Positions 55,342-64,000 of a DNA stretch of 64,000 bases are shown piece after piece; the stretch's first letter is position 1, and each line of letters opens with the position of its first letter. The position numbers and the translations under genes were made by a program. The DNA comes from Coix lacryma-jobi var. lacryma-jobi (lineage: Eukaryota > Streptophyta > Magnoliopsida > Poales > Poaceae), in contig CM019823.1 of the NCBI GenBank assembly GCA_009763385.1, positions 96,545,104 to 96,609,103 on the forward strand. The letters run 5' to 3'. A model generated the notes under the pieces. The model was not told where the DNA came from. It made no database searches and was given only the letters and a program-made list of their open reading frames with translations.

Positions 55342-55991
55342 TAACTACCTTGGAGGACCCAAGCAAGTTTGGGTACCTAAGAAGAATTGATCATTTCTTG
55401 TAGGTCAATTATAAAGCCGGAGGAAGGCTTGGGTGCTTGATAGTGGGTGCACTCAACACATGACCGGAGATGCAAGAATGTTCAAGATTCAATCAACAAG
55501 AATGATGACAATGGGATTGATAGTATTACATTTGGTGATAATGGCAAAGGCAAGGTCAAGGGGCTTGGTAAGATTGCTATATCAAATGACATGAGCATAT
55601 CCAATGTATTGCTAGTAGAGAGCTTGAACTTCAATTTGCTATCCGTGGCTCAATTGTGTGATCTTGGATTCAAATGCATATTTGGGGTTGATGATGTAGA
55701 GATCATAAGTGTAGATGGCTCAAACTTGATCTTCAAAGGCTTTAGATATGAGAATCTATATTTGGTTGATTTCAATGCTAGTGAAGCTCAATTGTCAACT
55801 TGTTTGTTCACCAAATCTAGCATGGGTTGGTTATGGCATAGAAGACTTGGTCATGTTGGAATGAAACAATTGAATAGATTGATTAAGCATGATCTAGTTA
55901 GAGGCTTGAAAGATGTGGTGTTTGAGAAAGATAAACTTTGTAGCTCTTGTCAAGCCGGAAAGCAAGTTGGAAACACTCACCCTAAAAGAGC
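55342..55991 (+). pseudogene. Copia element Z protease and pre-integrase region
   Basis: VLDSGCTQHMTGDARMF at about 55433-55480 is the protease active site. A one-base shift near 55495 precedes ITFGDNGKGKVKGLGK and LSVAQLCDLGFKC. GWLWHRRLGHVGMKQLNRL and CSSCQAGKQVG form the zinc-binding start of integrase. Confidence 0.9.
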
Positions 55992-57260
55992 ATGATGAGC
56001 ACTAGCAAAGCATTTGAGTTATTGCACATGGATCTATTTGGACCAACAACATACACTAGCATTGGTGGAAACAAATATGGCTTTGTGATAGTGGATGATC
56101 TCACAAGATATACATGGGTGTTCTTTCTAAGTGACAAAAGTGATACATATGCTACATTCAAATCTTTTGTCAAGAGATGTCACAATGAGTTTGAAACAAC
56201 CATCAAGAAAGTGAGAAGTGACAATGGTAGTGAATTTAGAAACACAAGAGTTGATGAGTTATGTGATGAATTTGGAATTAGACATCAATTCTCGGCCAAG
56301 TACACTCCACAATCAAATGGTCTTGTTGAAAGGAAGAATAGAACTCTCATTGATATGGCAAGATCTATGCTTAGTGAGTACAATGTGAGTCATTCATTTT
56401 GGGCCGAAGCTATCAACACGGCTTGCTATTGTAGCAACCGCCTCTATTGTCACCCTATGATGGAGAAGACACCTTATGAGCTATTGAATGGAAGAAAGCC
56501 CAACATTGCATACTTTAGAGTCTTTGGTTGCAAATGCTATATCTTGAAGAAAGGGACTAGATTGAGCAAGTTTGAGAAGAAATGTGATGAAGGCTTCTTG
56601 CTTGGTTACTCCACTACAAGCAAAGCATATAGAGTTTGGAATTTGGCTAGTGGTACTCTTGAGGAAGTGCATGATGTTGAATTTGATGAAACAAATGGCT
56701 CTCAAGATGAAGAAGAAAATCTAGATGATGTGAGAGGAACTCAATTGGTCAATGCAATGAAGAATATGGATATTGGTGATATTCGGCCTAGGGAAGTGAT
56801 TGATGTTGAAGATGACAAAGATCAAGTGCTCACTTCTCCAATTATGCAAGCTAGTGGTTCTCAATTGCAAAATCAACAAGTGGCTAGTACATCTCAACCA
56901 AATGATCAAGCAAGTACAAGCAATCAAGTCCAAGTGCTCCAACCAACCAATGTTGCAAGAGATCATCCTTTAGATCAAATCATTGGTGGAATTCAAAGTG
57001 GTGTGCAAACTAGATCAAGATTGGCTTCATTTTGTGAACATTATTCTTTTGTATCATCCATCGAGCCAACCAAGATTGAAGAAGCATTACAAGATGTTGA
57101 TTGGATCAATGCCATGCATGAAGAGCTTAACAACTTCACAAGAAATCAAGTATGGGAATTGGTAGAGAGGCCTAAGAACTACAATGTGATTGGCACTAGA
57201 TGGGTCTTTCGCAACAAACAAGATCAAGATGGCATCGTGGTGAGAAAAAAGCAAGATTAG
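55992..57260 (+). CDS. Copia element Z integrase and RT N-terminus (open segment of the polyprotein)
   Basis: A 422-residue open stretch. The ATG at 55992 is internal to the polyprotein. Catalytic residues: LLHMDLFGPTT (Asp), VRSDNGSEF (Asp), SNGLVERKNRT (Glu). FWAEAINTACYCSNRLY, YFRVFGCKCYILKKG and EGFLLGYSTTSKAYRVWN follow, then a Gln/Ser-rich linker and the RT start IEEALQDVDWINAMHEELNNF and NYNVIGTRWVFRNKQD. It ends at a shift within an A run near 57246. The DDE core looks intact. Confidence 0.92.
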   Translation: MMSTSKAFELLHMDLFGPTTYTSIGGNKYGFVIVDDLTRYTWVFFLSDKSDTYATFKSFVKRCHNEFETTIKKVRSDNGSEFRNTRVDELCDEFGIRHQFSAKYTPQSNGLVERKNRTLIDMARSMLSEYNVSHSFWAEAINTACYCSNRLYCHPMMEKTPYELLNGRKPNIAYFRVFGCKCYILKKGTRLSKFEKKCDEGFLLGYSTTSKAYRVWNLASGTLEEVHDVEFDETNGSQDEEENLDDVRGTQLVNAMKNMDIGDIRPREVIDVEDDKDQVLTSPIMQASGSQLQNQQVASTSQPNDQASTSNQVQVLQPTNVARDHPLDQIIGGIQSGVQTRSRLASFCEHYSFVSSIEPTKIEEALQDVDWINAMHEELNNFTRNQVWELVERPKNYNVIGTRWVFRNKQDQDGIVVRKKQD

Positions 57261-57718
57261 TAGCACAAGGTTACACTCAAGTAGAGGGGCTTGACTTTGG
57301 TGAAACATATGCACCGGTTGCAAGATTAGAAGCAATAAGAATCTTATTAGCTTATGCTTGTTCCCACAACATCAAGTTATATCAAATGGATGTCAAGAGT
57401 GCATTTCTCAATGGCTACATCAATGAGTTAGTATATGTTGAGCAACCACCCGGTTTGAAGATGACAAGAAGCCCAACCATGTTTAAGCTCAAGAAGGCAC
57501 TTTATGGCTTGAAACAAGCACCAAGAGCATGGTATGAGAGGTTAAGGGATTTCCTCTCTCTAAAGGGTTCAAGATGGGAAAGGTTGATACTACTCTCTTC
57601 ACTAAGAAGATTGGAAAAGACTTGTTTGTGTTGCAAATCTATGTTGATGATATCATTTTTGGTTCAACCAATCAAGATTTTTGTGAAGAGTTTGGTGGAT
57701 TGATGGCAAATGAGTTTG
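57261..57718 (+). pseudogene. Copia element Z reverse transcriptase core
   Basis: KARLVAQGYTQVEGLDFGE, FAPVARLEA-type YAPVARLEAIRILLAYA, YQMDVKSAFLNGYINELVY and ALYGLKQAPRAWYERLRDF. The Trp that is lost in element A is present here. A one-base loss near 57565 puts the YVDDIIFGS segment (Asp codons about 57645-57650) in another frame, and a second loss near 57719 restores a further frame. Confidence 0.9.
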
Positions 57719-58591
57719 AATGTCCATGATTGGAGAGCTTAGCTACTTCCTTGGTCTACAAATCAAGCAATTGAAGGAAGGCACTTTTGTTAGTCAAGGT
57801 AAGTACATAAAGGACATGATCAAGAAGTTTGGATTGCAAGATGCAAAAGCCATTAGCACGCCTATGGGGACAAATGGTCAATTGGATAGTGATGCAAGTG
57901 GCAATATGGTGGATCAAAAGTTGTATCGGTCTATGATTGGAAGCCTACTCTATGTGACCGCATCAAGACCGGATGTCATGTTTAGTGTATGCATGTGTGC
58001 AAGATTTCAAGCCTCACCAAGAGAGAGTCACTTGAAGGCAACCAAGAGAATATTGAGGTACTTGAAGCATACACAAGATATTGGTTTGTGGTATCCAAGG
58101 GGTCAAACTTTGAGTTGATTGGATATTCGGACTCTGATTATGCGGGTTGCAAGGTTGATAGAAAGAGCACATCGGGCACATGTCAATTGTTGGGAAGATC
58201 ACTTGTGTCTTGGTCATCAAAGAAGCAAAATAGTGTGGCACTTTCAACCGCCGAAGCCGAATACATATCCGCCGGTAGTTGTTGTGCTCAATTACTTTGG
58301 ATGAAAGCAACTTTGGATGACTTTGGAATCAAATTCAAACAAGTGCCATTGCTATGTGACAATGAGAGTGCGGTGAAGCTCACAAACAACCCCGTGCAAC
58401 ATTCAAGGACAAAGCATATTGACATTAGGCACCACTTCATAAGAGACCATCAACAAAAGGGTGATATTTCAATTGAGAGTGTTGGTACCGATGATCAACT
58501 TGCCGACATATTCACCAAGCCACTTGATGAGAAGAGGTTTTGCAAGCTAAGGAATGAATTGAACATACTTGACTTCTCAAATATGTGTTGA
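57719..58591 (+). pseudogene. Copia element Z RT end and RNase H
   Basis: MIGELSYFLGLQIKQ, KYIKDMIKKFGLQDAK, YRSMIGSLLYVTASRPDVMF and YLKHTQDIGLWYP, then a shift near 58100 and YSDSDYAGCKVDRKSTSG, SWSSKKQNSVALSTAEAEY, CDNESAVKL, TKHIDIRHHF and LADIFTKPLDEKRF, ending FSNMC and a stop. RNase H acidic residues are all present. Confidence 0.92.
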
Positions 58592-59602
58592 TGCACCCCA
58601 CTTATATGACATGCCTCTCCTTCGACAAAGCAAGGTAAAAGTTGATTGGCATACGCATTCATACTTTGGTAGGACATGTTTAGTGCATCTAGTCATTCCT
58701 CACAATCATTAGGCTCATTCATGGAAATAAAATGATTATGATGCTCATATGATGCCACTATAGTTTCTATGCTTGATATGATCTAGTGGTAACATAATGA
58801 CACTGTTTATGGGCTTGCAATCCTAGTGTTTAATCTAGAGAATGACAATGGGGGCAATGGAATGTTTAACCAACGTGAGTACGATAACCATTGCAAGATG
58901 TGTGAAGAAGCTTACTCTAGAGCAAACCGTGTTAAATGTTTCATGCAAATGATCTAGATTGAACCAAATATGAAAGAACTAACTCTCTCCTAAACAATTT
59001 GAACCTTTTTATGCAAACCTTTTATGGAAATGGATGACAAAGGGGGAGAGAAAAGTCACAAAGATCAAATGAAGGGGATCAAAACTTTGAAATGATTTTT
59101 GAGCACACAAGTAGGGGGAGCAAGCTCATGAACTTGGTTGTTGCATTTGTTTTGTGCATGTTCATATGCTTGCTTGCATTGCACAAGTCGTTTAAAACTT
59201 GATATTCATGCTTGTGTGGTGTATGCTAGAATAAATTTTGAATGATAATTTGCAAAACTAGCATGCATAGGTGGTAGCTAGATGTAATTTGTTTTTACAT
59301 GTGATACTAGAGCCTCTCATATAATGTTGATCTCATGAGGTATCTAGTGTTTTTGTAAGTCTAGTTAACCATGGTGCTAAGGATGGTATACATTGGCAAC
59401 TCCGATTGGTATCACGCTTCAAAGGTCCATTCTTTACACCTTAGGATCATTTGATAGTATTACTCTCCCACATTTCATATCTATGCATATGTGCCGAACT
59501 TGAACCAAACACTATAGCACATATGTAGGGGGAGCTAATACTAACAAAGAGGTGACTTAAATTTTCAAATACATATCTTTGTGAAGGTTGTCATCAATTA
59601 CC
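58592..59602 (+). other. Element Z 3' noncoding region
   Basis: No accessory ORF, unlike element A. It contains the block GTGTGAAGAAGCTTAC (58900-58915) shared with A and extra AGGGGGAG motifs near 59041, 59113 and 59527. Confidence 0.8.
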
Positions 59603-59615
59603 AAAAGGGGGAGAT
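59603..59615 (+). other. Polypurine tract of copia element Z
   Basis: AAAAGGGGGAGAT next to the LTR start TGAAAGTCC. Confidence 0.88.
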
Positions 59616-61402
59616 TGAAAGTCCTTGTTTGTTTTGGTTAATTGATGTCACCTAGAGTACTAACCTTTGTCATGAAGTGTTCATAAGCTAGGTCGGTACA
59701 CACCAAGTGTGGGACCTAGATGATGACCATGGTGTTGGTGATGATGACCAAAGATGGATCAAGTGCTCCACATTTGGATAGAGAAGAAGAGAAAGCAAAC
59801 CCTATAATCAAGCAAGATATAGCAATAGATAATTAAATAATAGGGATTTTGTTTTGACACTCAAGACACCATAGAGGGTTGAGTGTGTTTAGGATCGATA
59901 GCCGTACTATTAAGAGGGGACTATCTCGGTGATTGCGGTTATCAACTGCCACTAGGTGAATTCATACATGCATATGCATTAGGACCTAGTGTGCTAACCT
60001 CAAATCCTTTGAAAAATGTTTGGAAAATGCTAACACACTTGCACAAGGTGATGTACACTTGGTGGTGTTGGCACATTTGCAAAGGAGAAGAAACCAGAGT
60101 TGAAAACGTGTATTTCAGGCTTGACCGGACGCTGGAATAGCGACCGGACGCTATTGACGTGCGTCCGGTCACTAGTGAAACACTGACCGGACTCTGCTGA
60201 AACAAACGACCGGACTCGCCTGTTCCACTATTCACGAGAGGCATCGGTTCAAATAGAGTGATCGGACACTGAGTGAGTCCGGTCAATGGTGACCGGACGC
60301 GTCCGGTCGATGAAAACCTCTCTGGAACCTCTCTGTGTTTGACCGGACGCTGAGTGAAAATCTGACCGACGCTAGTGAACTAGAGTCCGGTCACTACTTA
60401 AACTTCGACCGGACGCTACTAAAATATTGACCGGACGCGTCCGGTCAGTACGAAAACTGCCCAGTGAAGGGTAACGGCTCTATTTGATTGAGGGGGTATA
60501 TAAATATGAGTTGGCCAGCTTTGGGAGGTCTCTCTTGGCACTCTAACATCTTGGACATCCCTTTGAGCTAAACATACTCCCTCCCACTCATCTCCTTGCT
60601 TGATAGCGCGAATCAAAGTGAGATTGAGTGATTCCAAGTGCATTTGCTTGTGTGTTTGCATCTAGTGGCACTTGGGGATCGTTGTTGCTGCGGTATTCTC
60701 TTTACTCTTGGTGGTTGCCGCCACCTAGACGGCTTGGAGCAGCGGAGGAGCATTGGCACGAGTTGGTGATTGTTCGTGGCCATCTCCCGGTGACTTGTGA
60801 GGGGTATTGTGCCTTCCCCGGCGAAGAGCCAAAAGGTAACTCTAGTAAATTGCACGTGTCATTGAGTTACCTCCATTTGTGGGTCGGTTCTTGTGGCGCT
60901 CAAGTGTTGAGCTAGGTTTGTGAACACCTATTAGCCACCGAACCACCAAGTGGTTGGTCGACACAGCGGGGAGTAGCGTGCCGGCAAGCACGTGAACCTC
61001 GGGAGAAAATCATTGTGTCTCTTGCCTCTTTGGACATCTCCCGGAGTTCTTGGTATTCATATTGTGATTGATCACCTCTTGCCGGTGTTGGGTATATCTC
61101 TCTACCACTTGAATTACATTCTTTTCTTCTTGTGTAGTGGTAGTTTATCTTGCTAGTGTTAGCTCTCCAGTTCATTGTATTTAGCTCTTGCTAGCTCACT
61201 AGAATAGAGAGTAGTGACATAGATTTTGTGTGCCTTAGAGACCATACCATACTAGAATTGTTTTGTTAGGTGGCTTGCATCACATAGTAGAGCTAGTGCA
61301 AAAGGCTTCGCTTTGTAATTGTCTAACAAGTCTCTCTAAGTGTTTTGTAGAAATTTTTATTAGGCTATTCACCCCCCCCCTCTAGCCATTTAGGACCTTT
61401 CA
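59616..61402 (+). repeat. 3' LTR of copia element Z
   Basis: 1787 bp, matching the 5' LTR with a few percent substitutions and several indels (notably near 59810-59840). Palindromic array at about 60122-60446, TATA at 60497. Confidence 0.93.
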
Positions 61403-62804
61403 TCGGTGAGGTTGCGTCAAGGCAACGCTACCAGTTGTGCGGGCGTGGCCGTCGGATCACCAGCTATCTCGAGTTGGTCCAGAATAACCCTTGGGTTTAG
61501 CTGGCTCTCTCTGTAATTACAAGGGGTAGAGTAGGAATTAGAATTAGGATAAGTAGAGGGAGACACCCTCCTCCCTTCCATCTCAGCCATTTGCTCTTTG
61601 CCTTCTAGGTTTTCCTGCTCTCCCAATCCCTGCTATAGCAACTGAGATCCGCAGAGAATCATACCTCTGTGTACTCGAGATTTAAGGAAGTGAGACTGTA
61701 ATCTCACTGTTGTAGCGTGTGGTAGCCACACGGTTGCAATTCGTGTTGTGATTCGTGTTTTGTTCTCGTTCTTCGCAGATTGCTTTTCTCCGTGTTTTTC
61801 CCGTCGATCGATCTCTTTGTTCGTTGCGTCTTTCGCGATTCCGTTTGAACCGAGTTGAACTAGATCGTTAGGCACTTCTTTGTACCGAAGGAATTCACCT
61901 CTAACCTCGCGAGCTAGTAGATTGGTCGATTTTCATTTCAGGTCAAGTTTTTCTCCCTTCCCCCGAATTTCTTTGATTCATCGATTTGCAGATAGGTTCG
62001 AGCCATGATCTCTTAGAGATAGCTCACTATCCTCCTTGTGACTCCTCTCACCAAGCTTGATCCCTCGAGGATTCATTTTGGGTGAGATCGAGTAGAATCG
62101 TTGGACGAACAGCACAGTTTCGGGGTGACCGGACGCATGTGTCGTGGTGACCGGACGCACGGTTGAGAGTCCGGTCGATGAATGTCGCGCGTGGATTTTC
62201 TCTGAACTGACCGGACTCTCAGAGACGTTTTGACCGGACGCGACGCTCGTACTGTTCATTGTTCGTGTATTCTTGTGACCAGACGCTCGAGGTGAGGCCG
62301 GACGCTCAGTGCCAGTGAGTCCGGTCCAACTCAGAGAGTTCCCAACCAGTTTTCTCCAGACCGGACGCGTCCGATCAGAACCGACCGGACGCTCCAGTGA
62401 GTCCGGTCAGTGCTGATCAGCACGTTTTGGTCCGCGGTTCGTTCGTTTGACTTCCGATTTGAGATCTACTTTTTTGCGTTGGATTCTTGACTCTGTGCTC
62501 TACAGAAATCGAGCTTCCCGCTTTGCAAAATAGCTTGAATCCCCCTCGCGTTGCTCGGGGGAGGTTGAGGTTACCCAAAGTTCATCCTGTCACTAGTTGA
62601 CGTGCGTGAACTTGGGCGAGGGATCTTTTGTGGGTCCCGCTGTGTTCCTAGGGAACATCCACCCATTCTCTTGGGTCGTGGACATCACGCACATCGGTTT
62701 TACTTTTGGGTTGATTCTTGGGGCATGGCAACAAGTTTCTCAAAGAAATTTTAGGCTCCATTCACCCCCTCTGGTCGCTTTCTGTTAGCACTTTCGGTCC
62801 TTCA
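61403..62804 (+). repeat. 3' LTR of copia element X, right part
   Basis: Resumes with the duplication TCGGT, then GAGGTTGCGTCAAGGCAACG as in the 5' LTR at 34335. Contains the second CCGGACGC array (about 62128-62412) and ends TTTCGGTCCTTCA, followed by Helitron helicase sequence. Confidence 0.9.
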
Positions 62805-62809
62805 TTATG

Positions 62810-63686
62810 CCCTTTGGTTCATTCCACATGTAGAAATTGCAGAATTTAGTCAGTGGATATTAGATGTGGGTGAAGGTAGATTACCAGCAACTGCCAAGAC
62901 GGCGAATCAGAGCCATCGTGGATGAAAATTCCTAACGACCTGTTGCTTACCACAACTACAGACAATTTGCATGTTTGTTAATGCTATTTATCCAGAGATT
63001 GAAAGCAGATTTGCAGATTCACAATACCTAGCTGACAGAGCTATCTTGACTCCCACAAATGAGCTCACAGACACAGTAAATGAATACATTGTTAGTTCCG
63101 TACCAGGAACTGCGAAAGAATATTAAGTGTAGATACTATTGCTAAATCAGGTGGCCCACATGAAACATATGATTTTCTCTATCCAGTGGAATTCTTAACT
63201 CTCTCACTAGCAACAATTTCCCACAGCATCGAATTCTTCTAAAAAAAGGAATTCCCATCATGCTTCTATGCAACTTGAACCAGACCGAAGGTCTCTGTAA
63301 TGGTACGAGACTTATTGTGACCGCAGTTGGAGAATGGAATATTGAAGCTAAAATCATGAATGGTAGGCATAAAAACCAGAGTTCACTATACCACGCATTA
63401 CACTGGAGTTGAAAAGTAAAAATGGCCATTTATCTTGAAAAGGCGCCAATATCCAATAAGAGTTTGCTACGCCATGACAATTAACAAAAGCCAAGGTCAG
63501 ACATTATTGACATAGGTGTTTATCTCAAAAACCAGTTTTCACACATGGACAGCTTTACGTTGTTGTGTCACGTGTGACATCCAAGAAAGGCCTCAAGATT
63601 CTCATCGAAGATGAAAAAGGAAATTGCGGTGCTGAAACCAAAAATGTAGTCTACAGAGAAATCCTGCAGTTCTTGCCTACCGAGTG
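62810..63686 (+). pseudogene. Helitron RepHel, PIF1-type helicase, second part
   Basis: Resumes with ALWFIPHVEIAEFSQWILDVGEGRLP and continues FVNAIYPEIESRFADSQYLADRAILTPTN. Further on are the PIMLLCNLNQTEGLCNGTRLI-type segment (63250-63320), RRQYPIRVCYAM and INKSQGQTL (63440-63510). A degenerate VxSRVTSKKGL-type motif follows near 63570. Several frame changes and stops occur. Together with the part ending at 33666 this makes one helicase domain, so the whole of X lies inside it. Confidence 0.85.
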
Positions 63687-64000
63687 ATCGGCAAGTCCAT
63701 GATCGGATTTTGCTCGCTGTGCTTCGCTGGTTTAGAGGTTTCTCATAGTAGTAATATCTAGCAGTTTAGGAATGCAAGAAACCCACTTTGTTGTAATTAG
63801 TAGTATGCAAAGATGGAGGCTTCTGCAACCCTTGGTAGTTATTTTGTGCAACCCAAAAATTGGCACGCTTTGGTGCAATCTTGTATTAGCTAACAACTAC
63901 ATATCGTATGATGCGTTCTTATGTGGTAGCAAAGAAATTAAAATAGACCATTTGGCTAAATGGTTCATTTTAGTGCTTTGTTATGATGGCTTCCTACATA
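63687..64000 (+). other. Helitron 3' noncoding region
   Basis: AT-rich, no open frame of note, running to the window edge. I see no convincing hairpin plus CTRR terminus, so the element probably continues. Confidence 0.5.

Larger units (their letters stand above)
51544..61402 (+). mobile_element. Copia element Z (SIRE/Maximus-type), full length
   Basis: LTRs of 1771 and 1787 bp, starting TGAAAGTCCTTGTTT and ending TAGGACCTTTCA, flanked by perfect duplication TCGGT (51539-51543 and 61403-61407). It sits in the 3' LTR of X. The coding line runs from gag at 53373 to the RNase H stop at 58591. It is well conserved but interrupted by about ten single-base shifts. The LTRs differ by a few percent plus indels, so it is older than element B by this measure. 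Confidence 0.95.
33667..62804 (+). mobile_element. Copia element X (SIRE/Maximus-type), containing elements Y and Z
   Basis: Two LTRs of 2071 bp and about 2095 bp (after removing Z) bound a broken gag-pol. Flanks are TCATG (33662-33666) and TTATG (62805-62809), a target duplication with one mismatch, inside the Helitron helicase gene. The lineage is inferred from two separated zinc knuckles in Gag, a coiled-coil middle and a long 3' noncoding region with repeated AGGGGGAG motifs. Element Y lies in that 3' region and Z in the 3' LTR. Multiple frameshifts make this copy inactive as read. Confidence 0.9.
25265..64000 (+). mobile_element. Autonomous-type Helitron, degenerate, split by nested retrotransposons and continuing past the window
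   Basis: Identified by a RepHel gene with zinc-finger region, HUH/Y2 nickase and PIF1-type helicase. The left part is about 25.3-33.67 kb, the right part 62.81-64.0 kb. The 29 kb between is copia element X with two more elements inside it. LTR D sits in the leader. The left end is uncertain (25211-25621) and the right end (CTRR after a hairpin) is not in the window. It probably entered the gag of copia element C. Confidence 0.7.

Noticed and set aside
61600..62100. Separate solo LTR at 61403-62804
   Set aside because: Continuous with 50846-51543 once Z and its TCGGT duplication are removed, so it is the right part of the 3' LTR of X.
63687..64000. Helitron 3' terminus (hairpin plus CTRR)
   Set aside because: CTAG-type tetramers occur, but none follows a convincing GC-rich hairpin; the element probably ends outside the window.

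Overview
This window is plant nuclear DNA built almost entirely of nested transposable elements. I found no confident host gene, rRNA or tRNA gene. The mix points to a grass, most likely an Andropogoneae species such as sugarcane, sorghum or a relative (inference): SIRE/Maximus-type Ty1/copia elements, a Tekay-type chromovirus with LTRs of about 3 kb, a CRM-type centromeric chromovirus, a Tourist-like MITE, and an autonomous-type Helitron.

Left block (1-20013). The window opens inside the pol gene of copia element A. A young Ty3/gypsy element B (1368-13870, target duplication GTTAT) sits in A just after pol. B carries an extra ORF upstream of gag, a gag-pol broken by one frameshift, and a MITE present only in its 3' LTR. 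A then resumes with a palindromic motif array, a decayed accessory (env-like) reading frame, a polypurine tract and its 3' LTR (18478-20013).

Middle block (20014-28332). A minus-strand gypsy LTR (G) with its polypurine tract and internal tail comes first. Next is the 5' LTR, primer-binding site and start of gag of another copia element (C), then a further gypsy LTR (D) lying in what looks like the leader of the Helitron.

Right block (about 25.3 kb to the window end). A degenerate Helitron RepHel gene (about 29.75-33.67 kb) is split within its helicase domain and resumes at 62.8 kb. The 29 kb between is copia element X (33667-62804). X contains two further elements: a CRM-type gypsy element Y (43044-50616, duplication AGCAG) in its 3' untranslated region, and copia element Z (51544-61402, duplication TCGGT) in its 3' LTR. 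The insertion order is therefore Helitron, then X, then Y and Z; Helitron sequence continues past base 64000.

The least explained signals are noncoding. The LTR of X carries a tandem array of six stem-loops whose stem sequences differ but stay self-complementary. Several LTR families carry GC-rich palindromic motif arrays, usually just upstream of a TATA box. The accessory ORF of A has kept its frame for 2 kb while gaining nine premature stops, all explicable as C-to-T changes at methylatable CAG or CGA sites. Most coding breaks in X, Y, Z and the Helitron are single-base losses, often in short runs, so some may be sequence errors rather than biology.
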